Source of the DNA: Phoronis australis
Lineage: Eukaryota; Phoronida; Phoronidae
Direction of reading: 5' to 3'
DNA: 62,000 nt
Assembly: GCA_002633005.1 (NCBI GenBank)
Contig: NMRA01000707.1
Location: 22,478 to 84,477 of the forward strand
The translations under genes were made by a program, and so were the position numbers. A model generated the notes under the pieces. The model searched no databases and was not told where the DNA came from. It worked only from the letters and a program-made list of their open reading frames with translations. Below, one piece after another: positions 24,901 to 36,900 of the stretch (positions are counted from its first letter, which is position 1; each line of letters starts with the position of its first letter).

Positions 24901-27900
24901 AGTAGTGTAACCTAGCAAAAATGACGGCTACTGGAAGGATTGATCTTTTGAGCGAGGTTGGAATGATGAATCATAGGATAAATTAACACTCCTTTGGAAT
25001 AGAATTTACAGCTTCTGTTTCACAATGGAAGATTTTTCGCCGCAAGTACAAACTAACATATTTGTTCTACGGAACGCAGCCCTGCTATACCGTAATCCAT
25101 TACACACTGGGCTCTGGTGCATTAGAAAGTGATTTGTCTCCGAACCAATGTCGGCCGCAAAAAATCACTCACTCACTGCATACTTAGAAACACAGTATAA
25201 AATCCCCTGTAGCATACTTAGAACCACAGTTTAAAATCCCCTGTAGCAAGGTTAACGCACCCGTCTGTCAAGTACTTGGGCTATCATTGAATTGGTCATC
25301 GCAGCTCTCTCTCCCTCTCTCAGCCGCTGTCATCTGCAAAAAGTTGGCGTACATGTACTTCATAGGGTTTACGTGACTTAGAAATTGACGTTAGTGTTTG
25401 CTAGAGTGGCGCTTTCTTAATCTTTCTTAGAGTTTTTACGCCGTGCACCTTCAAATTAGATGTGATGCAGCAGTCGTAGCGAGACTGGTTGTCTGTGTTC
25501 TTGAGTTCATTATCCTAAACTCCAAGTAGATGTCTGAGCCAGCCGGTGACGTAATTAAGAGAACGGAGTGCTAGCTGATTGCTGGGTGAACTATTAGATA
25601 CAAATCTACCCCGCGCTAAGACATTTCGTTTTCGCGCAAATGTGTTTTCAGTAAGGTTTGTTCTGACCTTAATTAGAAAAGCCAACGAGCAGATAATGTT
25701 TTTCGTCTGCTTTTCAATGTGAGACTTTCAGCAAGCAATGACAGCTGATTACATAAAGCCGGTGACTCTTATCTCCACCTGGCTGTACCAGGAGGTACCC
25801 GATCGCTGTGAGTGAAGCATCTTTGATTCATGAAAAGACCCTTTTACAGTGTATGCTATTTGGCGTGAGATGTTTTAAATGAAAGTGAAATCGCCTGCTC
25901 GTCCTGGAGGTCTCTCGTTACTCAGTGTTTTAAATGTGCATGATTATATTATAAAGCCAAGACTGCGCATAGTTTGATTTCTGATTTGAAACCTGTAAAT
26001 ATCAGTTTATTCAGTTGAGTATTTCGCCCTCCGGCCTATATACCCAATGAGTAAATACAAGTACATAACCAACAGCAAAAAATTGATATGAAACTCGAAA
26101 TTTAGTTAAGAACTATGTTTCTCGCAATTGATACAAATGTACTTATGCATCCACCGAGCGAAATATGCTACAGGAATTCATCAAGTAAAATTATCGCCTC
26201 CTTAGTTCAAAATGACCTGTCTACCAACTCAGATTGTTCGTAGATCGCATGCCACTCATCGGTGCGTGTAGACAAGTTTTCCGACTCGACTTTTCGAGCT
26301 AAAAAGTCGTATGCAAAGTCGCTTCTGCGAGTCGCAACGTGTGGTATGAAAGTCGTATATCAAGCGGTCAAAGAATAATCGGCGTGTGTAGACAGGAATT
26401 AACCTTCTGAGAGATATTAAACTTTCTTTAAGTTTCACCTTATTTTGGACAGATTGCGTCTTTAATATTCCATAGCTTCAGTAAATACCTGTATAGGGCA
26501 GAAACACTTTGAAATTTGTGTGAAAGAACATATATATATTCTCATACAATTTCAAAAAGTCAAACAGCAATCGATAACATTTGTCAATGTCAATGACATC
26601 ATGATACACCACCTTTACCTACTGTCCGAAATGCAACACAAATTGACATCAATTTATCATTCAATGTATTGGGTGCAATGCTAAAGCCCGACAACTGTGA
26701 ACCACACAGAGCAACCGGACAAAGCATCCAAAAATTGCAACCGCTGTGAGAAGCACTTTTCAAACTGGGACATACATCAAGACTACTTCAGGAGACGCAA
26801 GATTCAAACAAAATGAAATTCAACAAAATTCAATAAAAAGAAATACTGTAGAACGTTTTACTAATACGAACTTTTCAAACATACATCAGGGAGGGATCCA
26901 GGATTTTTAGTAAGGTGGGTCAGGGCAGAGTATTAGCCAGGATTTTGCCCGTCAGACTTCCGCACCCCAAACTTCTAAATGGAATCTGGGAGAATTTTAG
27001 GGGGGCCCTCCTCTAAGTCCGCCACTGTGTATTTCAGCTAAGACTATATTAGAAACTGTTGGGCAGCACATTTTAGAAATGCGCTGCAGAACGTGTGGGA
27101 CCTTTCACTTATCTGAACATATATCTGTTATCTGCTTAGTGATCTCCAAGACGACTTTACTGACATAAATCCACCCAAAAATCGCGTCAAGTTTTCCGAG
27201 GAAGACCTACTTCACACCAATAGGAGCGAAGCAGTGTCTATCGACGAAGACCCCGAAGATGAATTTGAACCAATAGGAATAATGCGCCGTGCACCGAGGT
27301 AAGTCAAGTCACAAGCATATGAGATTCTAAAGCACCTCTCACTCTTTTCACCATTTCTCAGTGCTACGAGGCATGAGCTGTGCTTGATGCCCACGCGCGA
27401 ATTTGTGAGTGTCGCTTATCGCATTTTCATTAGGCCATTCTCCTCCACGAAAGGTAGCGGCGTTATGGCAGATGTAACACTCAAAGTGCGCATACGCGAG
27501 TCCACGGTTTAGTCATCCATCTTGAGTTGCTTTTTCCATGTACATGTATGGGAAAGTAATATTTTCCGAGAGATATCGACTGATTGTCAAAAGATTGCAA
27601 TTATGCCACTCTCCAACATATTCAGAAGTGTCACAAATCCTTTTTTTTCCTGAAAACCTACACTCAATCATAGAGCGCATTGTAAGATTACCATGTTATC
27701 GGAGTAAGATTCGAATTATTTACTGTACCTAAATATCTACCACGCTACTGTACGCGCGCTAATCATACCGAATTGGAAACTGTGAACTCGTGTTGCACGA
27801 AGCGACAGGTTTTCCAACCGTTTGCTTGGTTGTTGAGGATCAACAGTTTATCGATTGACTGGTTGCAGTTGTCAACTTTACATTGATGTTTGGTTGTGGT

Positions 27901-30900
27901 CTCGCAATGTACCGTCTCGTATGGCGCTCTTTGATTAGACAATTTCCATGGATGTCTACAAATATCGATACAGAGAAAATACGAACCTTAACAAAACACG
28001 GAACTCTGTTAGGATAACTTAGTCCTGGTATATTTCACGTATAAATCCTTACATTAAATGAGTGCTTTTACTGAACGCATATACATGTACTGAACTCTAC
28101 AAGACCAGATGGCAACCCGTTTCAGTCGTCAAAAGTGATTTATACACTGTATATATAAAAAGACCTAATCTTTGTTACGGCCGAAAATCGCTTTTCGGGA
28201 CTGTTTTTTTTTTGGATAGACAAGTTGTTAGATTTGATCGCTGATATAAAACAACAAAATCCGTTATGTTTTTGCAATTTTATTATAAACTGCCAATTCT
28301 CAACGTTGTCTGCCGGACATTTTCTGAAATAAAGGCCGATGACATAACAAGTTTTGCGGTTAAATTACTCTGCGGGTGTTGAAAGCTCTATTCCGCGCTG
28401 AGGCTGGTGTCAGGAAATCATGATTTGTCTGACGGTACCACATTGCTATTCCTGCCTTCATTGTTCAAATTACAAAAAACGGCATCAACTTCATTAAAGA
28501 CGATACATTTGATTGGGCCTTTGATGGCCTACTTACCCCCCCCCCCCACCCTCCTGACGCGTGATGTCTCGAGTGAGACAAGGTAAATCTACATGTAATC
28601 CCATTCTGCAGGAATTACTGGCTGTGTGTCATTTTGTATAGTCGTTAACTATCACGGTTGGGCGAGTCATTTCAATTCAGTTCAGATGAACTGTACAGAA
28701 GTTATAATAATTCCCCAAGTAGTAGACAATCAATCACTTTATCCTGTTACCTAGCAAATTCGTCGCGAACGCCGCTTTGGGGTATTATTACGTAATTTGC
28801 TTGTTATACATGGCGATATATTGCAAACACTGTTCGAAAAGGTAATTGAATATCCGTATAACGAAAGCGAATATGGCAGTGTTTATAGTAAAAAAAATTG
28901 TTTGCGTCGTTACGAGAAACGGAAGCTGTTTGATAGTAACGTGACTTTGCCTTTTGCGGAGAATTTTCTACAAAGGGCTCATGCACGCATTATCAGTGAC
29001 GTTTATCAGACATGGCATTTAAACGTTTTTTTTTGCATTCAGGACACATATGTTTTAATTTCGCAAACATTTATCTGACCAGCTCGCCACCCATTGGCCA
29101 CATCAACTGACCTAATTTCCATGCCGGTATTCACCTATTTCACGAAAGCGCCATCTTCCCGCGCCATCTTTAAATACTGATCGAAAACGAGGCACGCTGA
29201 TAAAACTTCGTGAGCGGTCATCAGCTGGCCTTGATGGTGTACTGTGCAGTGCCTGAACGTACCAATTCCAACTCGTCGGTATCCTTCCCAGGGATATACT
29301 TAGCCACTCGCCCAGTCGCCAATGCGAGTAAAAATGGTGCTGGGTGAGTAGAAGTTGACTTGCCGGTCGCCCAGGTGGCGAACGAATTTCAAAGCGCAAA
29401 AGCGCTATATATCGTTTCCCAGATGAATATGAATAATTTTCCTCCTCCTTGTGCTGTTTTTATCATGAATTTAAGGTTCAGTTTGGTCATCGTGTCGATG
29501 CTCCGGCAGTAAAAAACATCGGCGCAGTACGACCCTACCGATTCAGTACATGTCACCCGTTACGCGATTCGTCAAAAAAATCACAGTGTGTGGTCGTGCA
29601 CAAAGAATTTGTTGACTAGTACGAAACGAAGAAAAGAGGAGAAAGGTGGAAGACCGGTTCATGTTTTCATAGCAAATGAAATACAATATTTCTTGGAACT
29701 GATTCCTTTTCATCATGTACAATGTCATTTTAGCCAAAATTACTTTTATAACATTCGTCCTAATAAGCGTCCATGCCCCTATAAGCGTCCCCACTCGTTT
29801 CCAGACTTCGCTAAAATAAGCGCCCAGTCCATGAATGTGTATATATTTGTGCGAAAAATGTCTTACCTCACAGTTCTAAAATTCTCCAGTAATGTATTTA
29901 ATTTATCAATAATATCCGACAGTCCTGAAAAATCATTGTGCGCGGAATTTCTAGCCAGACCACGAGCCTTACTGCTATGTCGGTATTTAGCCGTGGCTGT
30001 ACACTTCAAACCGTTCCGCAGTGCTTCAAAAAGAACGCAAAAGATTTGCTGATCTTGCGAGGAAAGTGTCACACTATATGGTCTGGCCCTTCGAACAGAC
30101 GCAGCGTACTGGTCAACGGGATTGGTATTGTATCTTTCCCGTACAGATTTTCTCCCACAGTAGGAATCCAGATTGCTTTGTACACGTAAAATTATAAAAA
30201 CCGCGAATCGAAACCAAGAAGCGCGAGCTAGAGCCTACATATAATGTGTGGGCCTGCTCAATGAGATAAATATAACTACATATACAGCTCATTGAGCCTG
30301 CTACTCGGGCAAATGAACACTGATAACACGCACGCGCTCGCTCACTCGGTGCACACCTGTTGACTCACTTCAATATAAACGTCACCTGACAACAACATAT
30401 GTGTTCGTCCAGACTTTTCTCGTTGCCGGGTGCGATCTAGCGCAGATTTTGACTTAATCTGCGGTTAATCCCGACTCCGAGTCCACAGGAACTTAAGAAT
30501 CTTAGGAAAGGCTATTTGGAAAACTTAAGGAGGATTTGAGGTAATTTGAGGCATCAGTCGGCAAGTTTTCGCCCTGGGATTTCAGCACATTTTTTTTAAA
30601 AGATTAACAACAGAGTTTGATAGCAATGCGCCACAGTTTTGTAGAAAGTCTGTCATAGGTTACACATACGTCACAGCGCGTAAATTTGATGAATCCTAGC
30701 TTCCGATTTCACCCCTTTCGGAGACCGCGGGTTTTAACCGCCGTAGGCTACAAAAAGCGTCCCCCTGGGCGCTAACTATTAGGGCAAATACGGTAGCCCT
30801 AATAAATGGTGACATCAGTGCACGAAACGATGATTTTTATTTAAACTATTAGCAAGTTTGTGGTGACTGGCGCCAATGGCCGGGTGACTGAACTTCGGGC

Positions 30901-33900
30901 TAGTAGATTTTCTGGCTCCGGCATTCGCCCAGCTGGCGAGCAGGGTTTTTCAAGACTAAAAGCCTGGGTAAATCCCTGACTTCCACACTTTTCCAAAAAG
31001 GGAAAACTACGGAGGAATGGCTGAGGAGGGTAAAAGTCTAGTTGCCGTGCGTATTGCTATGTTTTTAAGAGATCGATTCAACATCAGACAACTTGATTTT
31101 CGGTAACGTTGATAAGTCTTTTGACCACACCACCTTGCAGGACGATGCCATGTTTGTCAAGGCGCCTCGTTTTCGATCAACACGATAGCAGCGCCCCGCG
31201 TTCGTGAAATAGGTGAATAAGATTTACATATTTAGGTTTCAGTTTAGTGATCTACCAGTCAGCGTTTGGCTGATCATTTTTGATACAAACATACTGCTAT
31301 ATATGACAGAGAGTCTTGGGAACTATCTATGAAATTGCATAGGCGGATTTACGGGGGGGCAGGGGGCCCGGCCCCCTCCCCCTCCTTGGCTGCCGCAAAA
31401 AAAACATCAAGAGCGTATGGAAATGTTGAGTTAATCAATTAACCCCGGGAATTAACATTATACGGCTGAAACAAGTTTTAAATGTGTGCGGTTTTAGTGT
31501 GCTTTTTTTGGGGGGGGGGGCTCATATCCAATTTCAAGTGTCAAATTCGGAACACGGCGCAATCGTAACGGAACTATGGCTAAGTGTAGGCTCTCCCGCG
31601 ATATCTCAGAAGACCGGCATTTGCCCTTGCGCACTACGACTCCGTTTCCGTCGTCTGCTTCACTGTGCAATAAAGAAAATTACGTCATTTTTAAAGAACA
31701 TGAAATCTGAGTGGGCGATAAAAAACAGAAGCTGAATGTGAATTTTAATCGAAGACTCAGTGAATCACTCAGAAAACTCATAATTCTCTCTTTTTCAAAC
31801 CTTAACTTAAGACGATTTCCAAAGGCAAACGCGTCATGAATGCCAACACAAAAGACGATTTGGTCTTTTGGACAATTGAAGACTATTATAAATACAACAA
31901 ATTTGTTACGAACTGATTGAACAAAATATAAAAAGTGTAATAAATGTTACAAAAAGAAGTAGGTTTCGCGCGCAAACGCTGTGGACCATGAACAAGTAGG
32001 TCTCTTAGAATCAATGGGCTAGTGAAGTCGTGGTGGTACAGTGGTAAAGCACGTGCGTTCTATTTGCCAGGTCGTGAGTTTGAGTCTGATAAGTGCAGAT
32101 TTTCAAGTTTGACACGTTCTCAGTGATTATTTTTTTGTTTTTTTTTTTCTTTGCCTTTTTTCATTCACAATACTTCAGGAATCAAAAAAAACGCTTGATT
32201 GTCAGGGAGGGGTTGTTTGCCTCCCTCCCGACCTCCCCCCATTCGGTGCTATGTGCATCTACAATCGTGTTTTGCACAAATGTTTACAGACAAAATGTTG
32301 GGCCCCCTTGTGATAACCTACATGTAGATCCGCCACTGAATTGAACTATGAGTGTGTCAAAGCTGTTTAAGGGATAAACTTAAGATAGAGTATCCACGTA
32401 TGTATACCTTGTTGAGAATTGTCAAGTTCTGTCTCAAATTAGTATTGAATGCAAATTATGGATATATTACTAAATTATGTTATGACGTAATGTTTAGTAT
32501 GACGGAACATCACTAACAGTGTTGGGCATTGAATATAAAGGAATCGTTATTTAGCTGTGGTTAGGGACTGCTCGACTCATCATTCAGTTAGCGGACAATC
32601 ATCTAACATTTGTTGAAGAGTTCAAATAACGACGTGCCGATACTGGCATTAATAAATGAAGAGAAAGCATTAACGGTCAAAACCTGAATGCATATACATT
32701 TGCCCAGTCTGGTTTTTATGGATAAAGTTATATAAAGGTACATAACAGTGTTTGATTGGTTTGTATGTGGATCAGTTACAGCTCAACTCAGACGTTCTTC
32801 CTTGTTTGCAATAAGTAGACGCGTGAATATTTATATGGAGGACAGTAAATAGAAATATCGTACATTAGATAAAATAAAAACAGAATTTCATATTTTACTA
32901 AAATTCTTACTGTATATATCTCTCAGACAACAATATTTAACTTCTTTGCAAACAATATTCTTTGCAAACAATAAGCACTTAGTCTTCTTTTCAGTGAATG
33001 TTAAAACTCGTAAGTAGAGTGTAAATGCATGCATACCTAGGGAAGTGGCAAAATGTATCATAAGTGTTGAAAAGAACGGAATGGTTTCTAAGGCAATGAG
33101 ATCTAATCCACGAGCTGTATGAATAATTGTAAATATGTGCGCGTATGTAAATAGCGCCGCCAATCTTACGTAATGAAGGTCGGGGGCCTAATAATTAAGG
33201 AGTATATTGTATGTATGTCGCAAATACGTGCGTGATCTCGCCAAATCGCTGACACGAGACAGAAGCAATTATTTAGTTTTAAAATGAACTTTGCAAGCTG
33301 AAAGTGTTGTAGATTACAAAACTCGACTTTTGTCTGTAAGAAACACGCCTGCTTATAAAATCAAGACGGTTGAGCGTTAAAGATCCTGTTTATAAAGGTA
33401 ATCTCTCGCGAAGTCAAATCAATACGAACTGATTACCGAGTATTAAGTTTCTCAGCATCAATAAGACTCTGCACCAGTTCAAGTCATGCATCTTCATGAG
33501 CTATAACGTTCAGATTAATTATGTGCTCCCAGTTAAATGGTATTGTTATCCAAGTGTCACGTCGCAAGCAGAACTATGGCACAGGTGCACCTTCGCTTAA
33601 TTGAGAATAGTTTCTCCATAGGTGTCGCTCATTATTCCCGATATGTAAATCTTCTCAGTCGTATCGCAGTGTGTGAATGGATAAATTTCGATTTTACAGT
33701 TATTTCCGTTGATTGTTTTTCCTCGCTCTTGTGTAGCGTCCTCTTCCTACAAGCAATGGATTTTCCAACTTAAGTGAACTGCTTGCGATGTCCACGTTCA
33801 TGATCACATCGTGTATTCTTTATCAGCGCTGTTGAGTGTTGTTATGGCTTGTCGCGCACAATGAAGCCTTGATTTACATTGCTTCCTAGAAGCTGTAAAG

Positions 33901-36900
33901 TGTACCTGGAGACTTGGGACATATAGAACCCGGGACGCATAGAATCCTGCATGCTATATCACTTTTTACAGACACATAGAACCCGGAGCGTAAAGTACCC
34001 GGGACACTCGTGTACATGTATAAAGTCCGGGACACACCGAACCCGAAACACGTACATGTAGAACCCACCTGAGACACCTACATGTAGAACCCGGGACACT
34101 GTGTCCCGGCCCGTGGGACCCCGTATAGATATGCTCCCGTTTGTATTTTATCTCCAACAAGGATGTACAAGTACATTTGATCCATGCAGTTCGTGGATCT
34201 CCTACGCACTCAGTAGTGCTCGGTGCTGGATATCCACAGTCTTCGCCTCCTTCGTCTTGCACAAAATTACTACGGACTTTATTTCCGTTAGAGAACCACT
34301 GGGAAGGAGAGTCTGCCGTGTCTTCACCCTTAGGGGACGATTGTATTGTCAATTTGCTCAAGAAATTTTCGTGGAACACAGGGGATGAAGACTGGAATTG
34401 CTATTACAACAAACACAACTACTGTAAAAGTATACTGTTCATGAAGACGTCATTGCAGATAGAGCAGATGCCTGAACTCGCACTCAAGGTCAAGGGTCAA
34501 TAAGGACTGGCGAGAGGACAATTTGTTCAGTGATGAGAAATATATAAGTATATGTATATACATGTGTGTGAGTGCGTGTGCGTGTGCGTGTCCATGTGTG
34601 CGTGATTACACGCTTGCGCTCGTGTGTGTGTAATACAATTACGGCGCACACGCGCGCGTGTGTGTGTAATGCAATAACGGCGCACGCGCGCTCGTGTGTG
34701 TAATAGTGAACAATAACGATATTTTTATTAATCATTGATGAAACAAATAGACTAGTTTAATGAATCTACAGGAAATATACAAACTAAAGAATTTTTGAAA
34801 AAACAACCTTGAGCGGAACGCTAAATGAAAATTTCGCGTTTGTCACCAAAATAACCAGTTGCCATACATTTCTGGTACCGTGACCGGAATAAACGACCTA
34901 ATAATAGCCCTCGGTTCGTTGTCATCAAATGGAAGCAGAAGGGCCGGACATTAGTATTCCGTGATTCGTATCTGCTCAAGCAGGAAGTCTTTAGTTACGC
35001 CTATCTGCTTGAATGGACAAATTAATGAAAAGAGAGTTGCGAGATCCGAATCGAACAAGGTAGGAGAAGTTAATGAAACGTGTCTCCATTTTAATGTAAT
35101 ATTGGACCTTATCGGCAAGTCTTTGCATTTAGCAAAATATCTAGACATGTATGAATTTTAATTCAGTAAAACTATACATTTTCTGAAAGTAGAAATGCGG
35201 CGGAATTTCATTTTAACTTTAATTTCTTAGCAAACTGTTATTAATTTGGTCACGCGACCATGGTTTTTTATTAAAATTTAGCAAAAAAAAGGTACGTTGA
35301 TAGTCCAACAACAGTATTAATCAAACGATCAAATTTTATTTGATAAAAATGTTCAAATTGCAAAAACGCTGCTAAAATATTACTTCGTTTTCGTTTTATT
35401 AAATTTCAAGATTTTTCAAGAAAATCATAAAAGTACTAATTGTGATTGCTCCTCACGCAAAAGTGAAACATTGTTAAAACAATTCCTATCATCTTTTTGA
35501 CAAAAGTCCATAAAGCATTGTATCCGAACGTTTCATGCGAATTCAGTCTGAGATACACTGTATGATGTTATGCCATGTGCATTTGGAAACCTCCGCGGTT
35601 TATAAACGAACAGTGGATATCAAAAGTCCCGTTTCTATAGTTTCGTTTATGAGCAAAATCTTCAGCTAATAATGCTGGACTTGAATGTCGTCTCCCTCCG
35701 TCCTAACTCCGTTCTAAGATGGGTAGCTAGGTCGGTGAAACATTTGATTTTTAGACTTTTCTTTGTAGGTTGTGCTCACTAGTGTTTTGACATATTTCAT
35801 TTTTACAATTAAAGATCTCTTTATCGGATTCCAACTGAAATATTCTGAGTGCAAATCAAAATTTTGATGGTTGTGGGAGGGGAGAGTTTAATTCTGATTT
35901 GCCTAACCATGTGTGCCAGCCATCCGAATATTTTGGTTAGTCGGAATCTGTCGTGATAATTTCTTCAACATACTTTGTCTTTTTATTCAAATTGGAAAGT
36001 TCATGAATAAATGCATACGATGTCAAGCAATTGTTTGTGTCAACAAATTCGTGGAAACTTATGGTTGTGCGAATTTCACCCAAAACTGTCGATACTACTT
36101 ATATATGTAGGTGGCTCTTACACCGAAGTTGATCGAACGAGTAAGACTGCTTGTATTGTTCCGCCCGACTTGTACTTAAGTGTAGAAGTGTTTCTTAAAT
36201 GGACTTCCATTAAATCCACATACTATGTAAGTTACCTTTCGGTCGTATTTTGACAGTTTACCGAAAAGTTTTAGACGCAGTGGCAGACGGTCGATTTTCG
36301 ACAACTACACAGTCAAGCGATACACGCAGTACTCCGCCCGCAACAAGCACGTGGTGTTCGTCTCAGAGATCACTCCAACTAATATGAGAGGCCACAAACA
36401 ACCACGGTACTATAGTTTGGATGTAGATGCAAACAATTACAAATCAAAACTGATGATATTGGAACTTGGTATAAATAAGTTTCGCGATAATGCGGAGCGG
36501 CCTGGCTCCTTCTGAGGATTGATGACTTAGTACACGTACATGTAGTTCCCGCGAAAATTTCCTCACCCTCTGCTTGAGTTCATAGACAACAACTGCATAC
36601 CATTGGACCACGTATCAGACCACTTATATCTGACCGATCTGTGTCTCTTCAGAGAAGCATTCTTCAGGCTACAAGGCCTTGCAGTTGTGAACACCACAGA
36701 AGGAAAGGAAATTTTTGATTAATCGTTCACTCAACAATCCTTTGTAGAAGTAGCCCACTGGCTTCGCCAACGTCGGAAAAACTGTTAAGCAGTAAAATTC
36801 CAGAAGTTGTGATTTATGATTTTTTTCGCACCTAGTTATTCACCTGTATCAATGATAATACCCGTCATTTAATAGTTTAAATTTGTTAATTTAGCAGTAA

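Noticed and set aside
27140-27150. Alternative acceptor ctccaag| for exon 4
   Set aside because: Poor acceptor context and wrong phase from exon 3; the ttag| acceptor at 27138-27139 fits both.
29588-30052. 154-codon frame inside the 2.1-kb inverted-repeat element, considered as a transposase
   Set aside because: No DDE-like or DNA-binding motif; Phe/Tyr-rich and irregular, so not supported.
33966-34379. Cys-rich minus-strand frame, considered as a secreted peptide
   Set aside because: It is the translation of the minisatellite; the cysteines recur with the DNA repeat.
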